Made by a program: the position numbers and the translations under genes
DNA from: an uncultured Bacteroidales bacterium
GTDB lineage: Bacteria > Bacteroidota > Bacteroidia > Bacteroidales > F082
Direction: 5' to 3'
DNA length: 64,000 bases
NCBI GenBank assembly: GCA_900318085.1
Contig: ONJF01000015.1
Coordinates: 1-64,000 of the forward strand
Shown here: piece by piece, positions 43,689-52,381 of the stretch
Numbering within the stretch: position 1 is the stretch's first letter
Layout: each line of letters begins with the position of its first letter
The notes under the pieces: generated by a model
Databases searched by the model: none
What the model saw: only the letters and a program-made list of their open reading frames with translations
Told to the model about the DNA's origin: nothing

Positions 43689-43728
43689 AAGAATCCCTGA
43701 ATCCGTTTCGGGGATTCTTATTATTTTT
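43689..43728 (+). terminator. Terminator after the deiminase gene
   Basis: AAGAATCCC and GGGATTCTT pair around a loop, followed by T-rich sequence. The T-rich end also contains TATTTTTG at 43722-43729, a possible -7 element for the downstream genes. Confidence 0.8.
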
Positions 43729-43776
43729 GCAGGGACGAGACAATAGACCGGGAAAGACAATCCTAAAGCCTTTACC

Positions 43777-43850
43777 GTCATGGCGGAGAAGCATCCGCCA
43801 TCTCCAGAAAGACAGGAATCCCTGCGTTCAGGAGATTGCGGATCAAGTCC
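43777..43850. repeat. Double palindrome, GTCATnGCGG family
   Basis: GTCATGGCGGA..TCCGCCATCTCC is followed by GGAGATTGCGGA..TCCGCAATGAC: two stem-loops whose inner ends (CTCC, GGAG) also pair. Same architecture as 28943-29053. The surrounding 43647-43925 gap holds no gene. Confidence 0.8.
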
Positions 43851-43925
43851 GCAATGACGGCTGGGGGTAGGAGACGTCTTCTATGGTCTCATGTCGAATA
43901 ATACGATAACCAACACTTCAATATA

Positions 43926-44429
43926 ATGAAAAGGATCATTCCCATACTTTTCTGCGCCCTATTGGTGGCCTTGGCTTCCTGCCAAAAGAAAAACGCCCCG
44001 CTGTTTCGCGGCGACTACAGCTTCAAGACCTCGGGCAGCGTCACCTTGGAAGAGATAAATCCCGAAGACGAACCAGCCTCCTTTACCGTCAGCCTGCCCA
44101 ACGAAATCGGACAGTTGGAAATCAGCGCGTTGGACAACGGCAAGGATAGCGTGCTCGTGGTGATGAACACTATGGGAGGCGAGGTTGTGGTCACCCATGC
44201 CTTCTGCAAGGACAACGAAATCTTCCTCCGCGATTTCAAGAAAAACACGCTGCTCTTCACCGGCGACTCGCTCACTTTGAAAAACGACCTGCGCGTCAAG
44301 GCCTCGGGACAGATGTACGAGGACAACACGCTCATCCTCAACATGGTTTACGAAGGTGAAGCCGAGACTAATGACCGCAGTTTCAAAATTTATGGCGATG
44401 ACATCCGCATGGCGGCGATAAGGAACTAA
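43926..44429 (+). CDS. Small lipoprotein ahead of an RND efflux operon
   Basis: A 167-residue lipoprotein (LLVALASCQKK lipobox). The body is a likely beta-sandwich (YSFKTSGSVTLEEI, LTLKNDLRVKASGQMY, DNTLILNMVYEGEA), resembling small Bacteroidota lipoproteins of unknown function. It ends four bases before the adaptor gene, so it is almost surely in one operon with the efflux system. No family recognised. Confidence 0.72.
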   Translation: MKRIIPILFCALLVALASCQKKNAPLFRGDYSFKTSGSVTLEEINPEDEPASFTVSLPNEIGQLEISALDNGKDSVLVVMNTMGGEVVVTHAFCKDNEIFLRDFKKNTLLFTGDSLTLKNDLRVKASGQMYEDNTLILNMVYEGEAETNDRSFKIYGDDIRMAAIRN

Positions 44430-44433
44430 TGCT

Positions 44434-45489
44434 ATGAAAACGAAACATATCCTTTGGCTCCTTCCCCTCTTGTTGGTGGGCTGCGGCGAAACCGACCCGA
44501 GCCAACTCAAGGAGAAGCTCATTGGCGGTCCCGTCGAGGAGCGCGTCATCACCGTGGGTGTGCAACACATCGACACAGTGGGCGGCTTGGTGCGCAACAG
44601 CTACCCTGGCTACCTTGAAGAAGGCAACACGGTCGACATCAGCTTCAAATATGGCGGTACTTTGCAGACGCTCAACGTGAAAGAAGGCAGCTCAGTGCGC
44701 AAAGGACAAGTGCTGGCGCGTGTGTCCTCGCCGCAGATGGAGAGCACACAACGCTCGGCACAAGCCACCCTTGAACAGGCCCAAGATGCCTACGACCGCC
44801 TGAAAAAGGTACACGACAACGGCAGCCTCCCCGAAATCAAATGGCGCGAGATGGTGGCCAATCTTGAGAAAGCCCAGGCGGCCCTCGACTTGGCCAACGC
44901 CATGCTCGCCGACAACACCGTCACGGCACCTTTTGACGGCACCGTCACCAACCTGAACGCCGTGAAAGGCGAGAGCATCACCCCGTTGAAACCCATCATG
45001 AGGGTCATCAGCACCGAAGGCTTGGTGGTGAAAATCAGCGTGCCGGAGAACGAAATTGCCAAGGTGCAAATCGGCGATGAAGCACAAATCCTCATCCCCG
45101 CTCTTGACAACCGCCGCTGCAAAGGCCATATCCTCGAAAAGAACATGACTTCATCGTTGCTCACGCATAGCTACCCTGTGAAAGTGCTCATTGATGAGAG
45201 AGACGAGGCTTTCACGCCTGGTATGATTGCCAAAGTGGTGTTGAGTGCGGATGTCGACAATGGCATCGTCGTTCCCGCCAATGCGGTCCTGATTAACAAC
45301 GACGGCAAGTTCGTGTGGGTAGCGAAAGACGGTCGCGCAACGCGACAAAACATCACCATCTCGGGCTATTCGGGCACGGGTGTGGTGGTGAGCGAAGGAC
45401 TGCATAGTGGCGACATCGTCATCGTGGAGGGATATCAGAAGGTTAGTGAAGGGATGAAAGTGGAATGCGGAATGATGAATGTGGAATGA
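44434..45489 (+). CDS. RND efflux periplasmic adaptor (membrane fusion protein)
   Basis: A 351-residue lipoprotein (LLLVGCGET lipobox). The barrel-sandwich hybrid (KEGSSVRKGQVLARVSSPQ and TVTAPFDGTVTNLNAVKGESI) surrounds a coiled-coil hairpin (about 105-150), followed by beta-barrel and membrane-proximal domains (GNVVPANAVLI-like GIVVPANAVLINNDGKFVW). It bridges the inner-membrane pump and the TolC-like channel. The final residues (ECGMMNVE) and the TGA stop are supplied by an intergenic repeat element that has intruded into the 3' end. Confidence 0.93.
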   Translation: MKTKHILWLLPLLLVGCGETDPSQLKEKLIGGPVEERVITVGVQHIDTVGGLVRNSYPGYLEEGNTVDISFKYGGTLQTLNVKEGSSVRKGQVLARVSSPQMESTQRSAQATLEQAQDAYDRLKKVHDNGSLPEIKWREMVANLEKAQAALDLANAMLADNTVTAPFDGTVTNLNAVKGESITPLKPIMRVISTEGLVVKISVPENEIAKVQIGDEAQILIPALDNRRCKGHILEKNMTSSLLTHSYPVKVLIDERDEAFTPGMIAKVVLSADVDNGIVVPANAVLINNDGKFVWVAKDGRATRQNITISGYSGTGVVVSEGLHSGDIVIVEGYQKVSEGMKVECGMMNVE

Positions 45490-45568
45490 TGAATGATTTT
45501 GGGCTTCGCCCTTCATTGACTGCGTCGAATCTTCGATTTCAGCATTCAGCATTCATAATTCAGCATTA
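45464..45568. repeat. TGAATGC-type inverted element at the adaptor gene's 3' end
   Basis: GGAATGCGGAATGATGAATG words form the left side and CAGCATTCAGCATTCATAATTCAGCATT words the right, around a loop containing a small GGGCTTCGCCC hairpin. Here the element supplies the last codons and the stop of the adaptor gene. Confidence 0.85.
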
Positions 45569-45581
45569 AAAGAAAAACTTA

Positions 45582-48500
45582 ATGAATAAGTTAAAACGAA
45601 ATACGGGTATCATCAGCGGCAGCATACGGCGGCAGAAGATTGTCTGGGCCGTAGTGGCGGTCATTGTGGCCTTTGGTATCTATGCCCTCGTCGACATGAA
45701 GAAGGATGAGTTTCCGGCCTATACCATCCGCTTGGGCATCGTGGCGGGCGTGTATCCAGGCGCCAACTCCGAGGAAGTAGAAGCACAACTCACCAAGCCC
45801 TTGGAACAGCTGCTGTTTGAAATGCCCGAGGTGGACCGCAAGAACACCTATTCCGTCACCAAAGAGGGTATGTGCTATATCTACACCAGCCTCGACGAGT
45901 CGGTGAAAGACAAGGATATTGCGTGGTCGAAGATTCGGCATAAAATCAATGAATCCAAGGCTTTGAGCTTTCCTGCGGGTGTGTTGGCCATCGCTGTCAT
46001 CGACGACTTCGGCAACACCTCTTCGCTGCTCATCGCCATGGAGTCGGCCGACAAGACCTACCGCGAGATGCACGACTACACCGACGACCTCACCCACCGC
46101 CTGCGCGCCATCCCCGAGATGGGCAACGTGCGCGTGATGGGCGAGCAAAACGAGGAGATTGCCGTCATCATCGATAAGGAAAAGCTCTCATTCTACGGCA
46201 TCAGTCCCAACACGCTAATGCTGCAATACGCCTCACAAGGTCTGCTGACCACCACGGGCACCATGCAAGGTGACGATTTCGACCAACCACTGCACATCGA
46301 GAATCCCATGGTCAGCGAGCAGGAACTTGAAGAGCAGATCATCTATTCCGACGCGGCGGGCAACACTATCCGCCTGCGTGATGTGGCCACCGTCGAACGC
46401 CGTATGGCCGAGTCGTCCAAAGTGGTCAACTTCAACGGCAACGACGCCTTGATCATCAGCGTGGAGATGCGCAAGGGCTACAACATCGTGGCCTTTGGAC
46501 GAGAAGTGGAGAAGGTGCTTTCCGAGTTTAAGGCCACCCTGCCCGACAGCGTGAAGCTTTACCGCATCACCGACCAACCCAAAGTGGTGCAGAAGTCGGT
46601 GAGTTCGTTCCTACGCGACCTGCTCATCTCCATGATTGTCGTCATCGTGGTCATGCTGCTGCTGTTCCCCTTCCGCACGGCCCTCATCGCCAGTTCGGGA
46701 CTGCCCATCTGTACGGCATTCAGCATTGGGATGATGTATCTCTTTGGCATCGAATTGAATACCGTTACTTTGGCAGCACTCATCGTCGTGCTCGGTATGA
46801 TTGTGGATGACTCCATCATCAACATCGACGGCTACATCGACAAGTTGAGCCAAGGCTACAAGCCCTTTGATGCCGCCGTGAGCAGTGCAAAGGAACTCTT
46901 CATGCCCATGTTCATCGCTACGGCCGCCATCGCCTGCATGTTCTTCCCGATGACGCGTATCATCACGGGGCCTTTGGGCGAGTTTGTGCAGCTCTTCCCT
47001 TGGACCGTGGCCTTCTCGCTGATGGCATCTTTGGCCTACGCCATGCTCGTCATCCCTGGATTGGAGATCATGTTCATCAAGCCGGAAGACAAGCCGCGGA
47101 ACAATGGCTTCGTGAGGGCACAGATGCGGTTTTTTGGTTTCCTGCAACGCATCTACGACAAGATGCAGAGCCACTGCTTCAAGCACCCGTTGTTTACCAT
47201 CGGCATGGGTATCGGCTCTATCGTCCTAGGCGTGCTGATGTTTTTGGCCTTGCACGTGCAGATGATGCCTATGGCCGAGCGCGACTGCTTCGCTGTTGAG
47301 ATCCGTCTGCCCGAAGGCAGCAGCCTCGAAGCCACAACAAAGGTCAGCGACTCATTACAACACTTGATGCTGGCCGACAAGCGCGTCACCTCCGTGACAG
47401 CCTTCATCGGCGAGAGTGCACCGCGTTTCCATGTGACCTACTCGCCGAGCATACCTGCGTCCAACCTCTCGCAGCTGGTCGTCAACACCACCTCGAAACA
47501 GACTACCGAAGCCTTGCTGAAAGAATGGGACGACAAGTATTCCTACTACTTCCCTGAGGCCTACGTGCGTTTCCGCCAACTTGACTATCAAGCTGTTTCA
47601 ACGCCTGTGGAGGTTTATGTTTATGGCGATGACTATAGCAAGACCGCTCCTGTGGCGCAGCAAATCAAGGACTATATGCTCACCCTTGATAAGGAATTGC
47701 GCTGGGTGCACACCGATTACGACGAGCAGTTATCATCGGTGAAAGTGACCATGAAACCCGAGGAGTGTGCCCGCTTGGGACTCACTAAAGGCTTCCTCTC
47801 CTTGGATTTGGCCAGCAGCCTCAACGGCCAGCCCTTGACCACCGTATGGGAAGGCAGCCGAGGCATCCCCGTGCGGTTGTATTCCCAGCAAAACTACGAC
47901 CCCAACAACTACGAGTCCGTCCAAAACCAACTGATTCCGACTATGGTGCCTGGTACCAATGTGCCGCTCCGTCAGGTGGCCGACATCAGTCCCGAGTGGC
48001 ATCCTGCACAGTTGGTGCACCGCAACGGCAAGAACGCCATCACCGTGGCTGCCGACATGAAATTCTGGAAGCCGCAGACGGTGAGCATGAAGAAGATACA
48101 GCAGTACATCAATACGGAAATCACGCCCAACCTGCCCGAAGGCGTGAGCATCGAATATGGTGGTCTTTCATCGCTCAACACCAGCGTCATCCCACAACTG
48201 CTGAAGAGCCTGATTGCTGCCATTTTAGTGCTTTTGGTGTTCCTTGTGGCCTACTTCAAGAAATTGAATCTGGCCATTCTCACCTTGGGCTCCAGTGCCT
48301 TGTGTATGTTCGGCGCTTTCTTTGGCGAGTGGCTCTTTGGCCTCGACTTTGGTATGACCTCCTTGTTGGGTATCGTCAGCTTGATTGGCATCATCATGAG
48401 GAATGGTATTGTCATGTATGAATATGCCGAGACGCTCCGCACCGAGGAGGGCTTGCCCACCAAGGAAGCCGCCATGAAAGCCGGTAGCCGCCGCATGAGG

Positions 48501-48680
48501 CCCATCTTCCTCACCTCGGCCACCACTGCCTTGGGTGTGTTGCCGATGATCATCTCCCGCAACCCGCTTTGGATGCCCATGGGCGTGGTCATTTGTTTCG
48601 GCGTGGTGCTTTCGATGGTCATCATTCTGGCCGTGATGCCGGTGATGTATTGGCAAATTTTTAGAAAGAGCAAGTCATGA
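45582..48680 (+). CDS. RND-family efflux permease
   Basis: A 1032-residue pump of AcrB/HAE1 type. It has the classical 12 membrane segments in two halves with two large periplasmic loops. Family signatures include GVYPGANSEEVEAQLTKPLE near the N-terminus and AALIVVLGMIVDDSIINID in TM4, where the proton-relay region shows VDDS instead of the double Asp of AcrB. GIIMRNGIVMYEYAE, RMRPIFLTSATTALGVLPM and TM12 follow. It exports substrates from membrane and periplasm using the proton gradient. It overlaps the channel gene by four bases. Confidence 0.95.
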   Translation: MNKLKRNTGIISGSIRRQKIVWAVVAVIVAFGIYALVDMKKDEFPAYTIRLGIVAGVYPGANSEEVEAQLTKPLEQLLFEMPEVDRKNTYSVTKEGMCYIYTSLDESVKDKDIAWSKIRHKINESKALSFPAGVLAIAVIDDFGNTSSLLIAMESADKTYREMHDYTDDLTHRLRAIPEMGNVRVMGEQNEEIAVIIDKEKLSFYGISPNTLMLQYASQGLLTTTGTMQGDDFDQPLHIENPMVSEQELEEQIIYSDAAGNTIRLRDVATVERRMAESSKVVNFNGNDALIISVEMRKGYNIVAFGREVEKVLSEFKATLPDSVKLYRITDQPKVVQKSVSSFLRDLLISMIVVIVVMLLLFPFRTALIASSGLPICTAFSIGMMYLFGIELNTVTLAALIVVLGMIVDDSIINIDGYIDKLSQGYKPFDAAVSSAKELFMPMFIATAAIACMFFPMTRIITGPLGEFVQLFPWTVAFSLMASLAYAMLVIPGLEIMFIKPEDKPRNNGFVRAQMRFFGFLQRIYDKMQSHCFKHPLFTIGMGIGSIVLGVLMFLALHVQMMPMAERDCFAVEIRLPEGSSLEATTKVSDSLQHLMLADKRVTSVTAFIGESAPRFHVTYSPSIPASNLSQLVVNTTSKQTTEALLKEWDDKYSYYFPEAYVRFRQLDYQAVSTPVEVYVYGDDYSKTAPVAQQIKDYMLTLDKELRWVHTDYDEQLSSVKVTMKPEECARLGLTKGFLSLDLASSLNGQPLTTVWEGSRGIPVRLYSQQNYDPNNYESVQNQLIPTMVPGTNVPLRQVADISPEWHPAQLVHRNGKNAITVAADMKFWKPQTVSMKKIQQYINTEITPNLPEGVSIEYGGLSSLNTSVIPQLLKSLIAAILVLLVFLVAYFKKLNLAILTLGSSALCMFGAFFGEWLFGLDFGMTSLLGIVSLIGIIMRNGIVMYEYAETLRTEEGLPTKEAAMKAGSRRMRPIFLTSATTALGVLPMIISRNPLWMPMGVVICFGVVLSMVIILAVMPVMYWQIFRKSKS

Positions 48681-50014
48681 AGAAGTGTATCATCATATTG
48701 AGTCTTTTGTTGACTATATCAGCCTTTGCCCAGGAACCGCATCGCCTCTCCGTTCAGGACTGTATAGAGATGGCCTTGGAGAACAACATCGAACTGAAAA
48801 ACAGCCAGTTGGAAATCGACAAGGCGAGGGCAACAAAAAACGAAGCCCGTGCCGAATACTTTCCTACCGTGTCAGCACAAGCCGTGGCTTTCGATGCCTT
48901 GAACCCGATGCTCACCTTCGGCATTGAGGACATTGACAATGCACAGTTGAGGCAGCTTCTTTATACGCTCTATGCCGAATACGGTGCCAATATGGGTCTT
49001 GACAAAGAGTATTCCTTCGTACAGAACGGCGTGATGCTCAATGCGATGGCGACAGAACCCATTTATGCGGGAGGCCGCATTCGCAACGGCAATAAACTCG
49101 CCAAATTGGGCATTGAGGCCGTTGAGACCCAGGCGAAAGTGAAGGAAGACGAAGTGTGCCTGCAAACCGAGACGCTCTATTGGCAAATTGTGGCTTTGCA
49201 AGAGAAACTGGCCACCTTGGACCAACTCGACCGACTTTTGGACACCTTGGACAAAGACCTGTCGGGTGCCATCGAAGCGGGCTTAGCCATGCCTACCGAC
49301 CAATTCAAGCTGAAGGTGAAGCAAAACGAGAGCCAACTCAACCGCAAGAAAGTCACTGATGGCATCACCCTGCTCAAGATGGCCTTGGCGCAAACCATCG
49401 GTGCTGACTGGCAGACGATGGTGCTCGCCGACACCTTGGGCTTGGAAACCGAGCCAACGGTGTACTACAAGCAGCCTAATGAAGCAGTGTCGTTGCGCAA
49501 CGAAAGCCATCTCCTCGACCTCTCGTTGCAAGCCGAAAAACTGAAGAAGAAAATGACCCTCGGCGAAGCATTGCCTTCGCTATTGGTGGGCGGCAGCACC
49601 AGCTATCACACTATTTTTGAAAACAGCAAACCCAATGCGATGGTCTTTGCCGTGCTTCAAGTGCCTATCACCGATTGGCACAAGACCTCTTACAAGCTGA
49701 AAAAGCACGACCTCGACGCCGAGATGGCCGAAAACACCCGCCGCGACCTCACCGAGAAGATGGAGATGCAGACCAACCAAGCCTGGTTCAACCTCGAACA
49801 AAGCTGGCTGCGCATCACCATGGCGCAAACCGCTCTCAACGACGCCGAGGCCAACCTGAAAGTCACGCAGGATTATTACGAGGCTGGACTGGTGGCTTTG
49901 TCGGATGTGCTTGAAGCCCAGACCATGCTCAAAAAAAGCCGCGACGAGCTCACCGACAGCCGTGTGGAGTATAGGATTAATCTGGTGACCTACAGGCAAC
50001 TGACAAAGGATTAA
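48677..50014 (+). CDS. TolC-family outer-membrane efflux channel
   Basis: A 445-residue protein with a signal peptide (MKKCIIILSLLLTISAFAQ). It has two repeats of the TolC fold: LSVQDCIEMALENNIELKNSQLEIDKARA opens repeat one, and LKVTQDYYEAGLVALSDVLEAQTML ends repeat two with the conserved G-x-x-x-x-x-D-x-L-x-A pattern. Long alternating helices predict the coiled-coil tunnel. It completes the tripartite pump with the two upstream genes. Confidence 0.95.
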   Translation: MKKCIIILSLLLTISAFAQEPHRLSVQDCIEMALENNIELKNSQLEIDKARATKNEARAEYFPTVSAQAVAFDALNPMLTFGIEDIDNAQLRQLLYTLYAEYGANMGLDKEYSFVQNGVMLNAMATEPIYAGGRIRNGNKLAKLGIEAVETQAKVKEDEVCLQTETLYWQIVALQEKLATLDQLDRLLDTLDKDLSGAIEAGLAMPTDQFKLKVKQNESQLNRKKVTDGITLLKMALAQTIGADWQTMVLADTLGLETEPTVYYKQPNEAVSLRNESHLLDLSLQAEKLKKKMTLGEALPSLLVGGSTSYHTIFENSKPNAMVFAVLQVPITDWHKTSYKLKKHDLDAEMAENTRRDLTEKMEMQTNQAWFNLEQSWLRITMAQTALNDAEANLKVTQDYYEAGLVALSDVLEAQTMLKKSRDELTDSRVEYRINLVTYRQLTKD

Positions 50015-50024
50015 AGCCCATATC

Positions 50025-50054
50025 TTTGAGTTTTGCACGATTTTTGTATTTTTG
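50025..50054 (+). promoter_or_regulatory. Promoter of the DUF2147 gene
   Basis: TTTG at 50025-50028, an 18-bp spacer and TATTTTTG at 50047-50054 fit the Bacteroidota consensus. The leader before the ATG at 50079 is about 25 bases. Confidence 0.6.
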
Positions 50055-50516
50055 CCCCTTGATTCAAAACTCAATCCAATGAAGAAACTCCTTTTTTTAG
50101 TCCTTTTCGTGGCCACGGCCATGCTCGGACAGGCCCAAGTCAGCAAGATGATTGGCCAATGGAACACTTACGACGACAATACGGGCGACCTGCGCTCCAC
50201 CGTTAAAATCTATGAAGAAAACGGCACATATGAAGCCGTGATTACCACCCTTTACGAAAAAGATGCCAACGGTAAATTCCAAGTGATGAAGGCCCCTTAC
50301 GCCAAAGAATACGAAGGCGTGGTCGGCACTCACCTCTTCAAGGAGATGAAGGCTGACGGCGACCAACTGAGAGGTAAGATCTACGACCCTGAAAGCACCA
50401 AGACATACAATGCCAAGGTGACATACAAAGAGAAGACCGACGAACTCAATGTGCGCGGCTCTTTGGACAGGGCCGGACTGCTGGGCCGTTCGCAAGTGTG
50501 GAAACGCAAGAAATAG
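50052..50516 (+). CDS. DUF2147-family secreted protein
   Basis: A 154-residue open frame; the probable start is the ATG at 50079 (MKKLLFLVLFVATAMLGQAQ), which gives 145 residues and a clean signal peptide. The mature sequence (IGQWNTYDDNTGDLRSTVKI..GKIYDPESTKTYNAKVTYK..DELNVRGSLDRAGLLGRSQVWKR) matches the DUF2147 pattern: a W-x-T-x-D opening, a GxIYDP strand and a GRSQxW ending, a lipocalin-like beta-barrel. Function unknown. Confidence 0.88.
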   Translation: MPLDSKLNPMKKLLFLVLFVATAMLGQAQVSKMIGQWNTYDDNTGDLRSTVKIYEENGTYEAVITTLYEKDANGKFQVMKAPYAKEYEGVVGTHLFKEMKADGDQLRGKIYDPESTKTYNAKVTYKEKTDELNVRGSLDRAGLLGRSQVWKRKK

Positions 50517-50523
50517 AATTTTC

Positions 50524-50603
50524 TCACGCAGAATTCGCAGAACCTACCGGACGTAAACTTGTGGTCGCTTCGCGATTCATATAATTCTGCGGATTCTGCG
50601 TGA
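50524..50603. repeat. Inverted repeat with 19-bp arms
   Basis: TCACGCAGAATTCGCAGAA (50524-50542) and TTCTGCGGATTCTGCGTGA (50585-50603) are complementary except at one position. The loop is 42 bases. It separates the DUF2147 gene from a convergent small ORF and may act as a terminator. Confidence 0.8.
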
Positions 50604-50608
50604 TATCT

Positions 50609-50770
50609 TTATACATCAAATTTGAATTCGGCATCAAACCAGCCAGTATCTTCCTTTAAAAGGTCATATTCTTCGCCCGTGAGGTGGTCAACCACGTGCA
50701 CGGTGCCTTTGATGTCGTCGTAGGTGAAGGTAAACTGTGAGTTTACGTCGTCGGCTTTAGGTACGTCCAT
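50609..50770 (-). CDS. Small conserved-looking protein, 53 residues
   Basis: The reverse frame ATG 50768-50770 to TAA 50609-50611 encodes MDVPKADDVNSQFTFTYDDI followed by a compact acidic tail rich in aromatic residues and ending in EFKFDV. Codon use and residue mix look like real protein: alternating strands, no low-complexity bias. It lies downstream of pgi on the same strand, with a TGAATGC element between them. Family not recognised. Confidence 0.55.
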   Translation of the reverse strand: MDVPKADDVNSQFTFTYDDIKGTVHVVDHLTGEEYDLLKEDTGWFDAEFKFDV

Positions 50771-50812
50771 TTTAGGTGTTATCTATGTTTTGCGGCTGCA
50801 AAAATACTAATT

Positions 50813-50905
50813 AATTATGAATTATGAATGCTGAATGCTGAATGACGCGAAGCGACGCTGATCGCATTCCACATTCCGCATTCCACATTCCGCATTCAGC
50901 ATTTA
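50813..50905. repeat. TGAATGC-type inverted element downstream of pgi
   Basis: ATGAATGCTGAATGCTGAATG words on the left and CATTCCACATTCCG, CATTCAGCATT words on the right flank a GCGAAGCGACGC loop. Read on the pgi strand, the element begins with the pgi stop codon (TTTAAATGCTGAATG). Confidence 0.85.
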
Positions 50906-52234
50906 AAGATTCAGCCGTTTATTCAGCGCAGCCGTCTGCTCCTCAAACCCTTTCTTGCCCAACAGCGCGAACATGTTTTTCTTGTAAGCTTCAACGCCGG
51001 GTTGGTCGAAGGGGTTCACATCGAGCATGTAGCCACTGACGGCGCAGGCCATCTCGAAGAAATAAATCAGCTCGCCGAGCACCTTCTCCGACACCTCGGG
51101 GATGACGATGCGCATGTTCGGCACGCCGCCGTCCTCATGGGCCAAAACAGTGCCCAGTTCAGCCTTGTGGTTCACCTCGCTGATGCGCTTGCCGGCGATG
51201 TAGTTGAGTTGGTCGAGGTCTTCGTTCTCCATCGGGATGCGGAGCTCGTGGTTCGAGTTCTCGACCGAGATCACCGTCTCGAAGAGGTTGCGGAGACCGT
51301 CTTGGATGTACTGACCCATGGAGTGGAGGTCGGTGCTGAAGGTGACCGAAGCGGGGAAGATGCCCTTGTGCTGCTTGCCGTGGCTCTCACCGTAGAGTTG
51401 TTTCCACCATTCGCTGAAATACACCAGACGCGGCTCATAGTTGACCATGATCTCGTTGGTCAGGCCTTGGGCGTAGAGCGCTTGGCGCACCACGGCATAT
51501 TGCGTGATGGGGTTCTCGAGGGTCGGGTTGGCTTTGCATTGTTGCTCCATCTCGACGGCACCCTTCACCAGTGCGCGGATGTCGATGCCTGCCATGGCGA
51601 TGGGCAGCAGACCCACGGGGGTGAGCACCGAGAAGCGGCCGCCCACATCATCGGGTACGATATAGGTCTTGTAGCCCTTCACATTGGCCAGCTGCTTGAG
51701 GGCGCCACGGGCCTTGTCGGTGATGGCGATGATGCGCGAGGCGGCTTCCTGCTCGCCGTATTTGTTGATGATGTGTTGCTTAAGGATACGGAAGGCGATG
51801 GCGGGTTCCGTCGTCGTACCCGACTTGGAGATGACGGCCAGCGAATAGTCCTTCTTGTCAAGGATGGCCATGAGGTCGTGGAGGTAGTCCTCACTCATGT
51901 TATGGCCAGCGTAGATGATGAGCGGCTTCTCGCCGGTGAGCGGTGCAAAGTGGTTCTGCAAGGCCTCGATGACGGCACGGGCGCCGAGATAGGAGCCGCC
52001 GATGCCGATGACGACGAAGATGTCCGACTTCTTGCGCAGGTCGGCAGCGGTCTTCTCGATATCGGCCAGCAGGCTCTCGTCGATTTCCGAAGGGAGGTTC
52101 ACCCAGCCGAGGAAGTCGTTGCCTGCGCCAGTTTTATTGAAGATGGTTTCGTAAACTTCTGAAACTCTTGATTCTAAATTGCTTTTTTGTTTTTCGTCCA
52201 AAAAAGACTGGACATGGGAGAGGTCGATTTTCAT
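50903..52234 (-). CDS. pgi: Glucose-6-phosphate isomerase
   Basis: A 443-residue protein of the short bacterial PGI type. The SIS-fold signatures are FVVIGIGGSYLGARAVIEAL, SLAVISKSGTTTEPAIAFRIL, DDVGGRFSVLTPVGLLPIAMAG and the C-terminal NPFDQPGVEAYKKNMFALLG. The catalytic Glu (ELRIPMENEDLDQLN region) and His (SHGKQHKGIFPA) are recognisable. It interconverts glucose- and fructose-6-phosphate. It is divergent from the response-regulator gene across 147 bases. Confidence 0.97.
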   Translation of the reverse strand: MKIDLSHVQSFLDEKQKSNLESRVSEVYETIFNKTGAGNDFLGWVNLPSEIDESLLADIEKTAADLRKKSDIFVVIGIGGSYLGARAVIEALQNHFAPLTGEKPLIIYAGHNMSEDYLHDLMAILDKKDYSLAVISKSGTTTEPAIAFRILKQHIINKYGEQEAASRIIAITDKARGALKQLANVKGYKTYIVPDDVGGRFSVLTPVGLLPIAMAGIDIRALVKGAVEMEQQCKANPTLENPITQYAVVRQALYAQGLTNEIMVNYEPRLVYFSEWWKQLYGESHGKQHKGIFPASVTFSTDLHSMGQYIQDGLRNLFETVISVENSNHELRIPMENEDLDQLNYIAGKRISEVNHKAELGTVLAHEDGGVPNMRIVIPEVSEKVLGELIYFFEMACAVSGYMLDVNPFDQPGVEAYKKNMFALLGKKGFEEQTAALNKRLNL

Positions 52235-52309
52235 ATTGATAGGATTTTAAGATGCTGCGAAAATAAGGTTTTTTTTGCAACTTTTTTAATACAATTAAGG
52301 TGTTTTTCT

Positions 52310-52317
52310 TAACTTTG
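52310..52317 (+). promoter_or_regulatory. -7 promoter element of the response-regulator gene
   Basis: TAACTTTG (TAnnTTTG) lies 64 bases before ATG 52382 in the divergent region. No strong TTTG is visible at -33. Confidence 0.5.
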
Positions 52318-52381
52318 CACTTTATTTTAAACTAAACGAGCAATTTTTCCGTTATTTAAGAAGAAATCTACTGTTTACATT

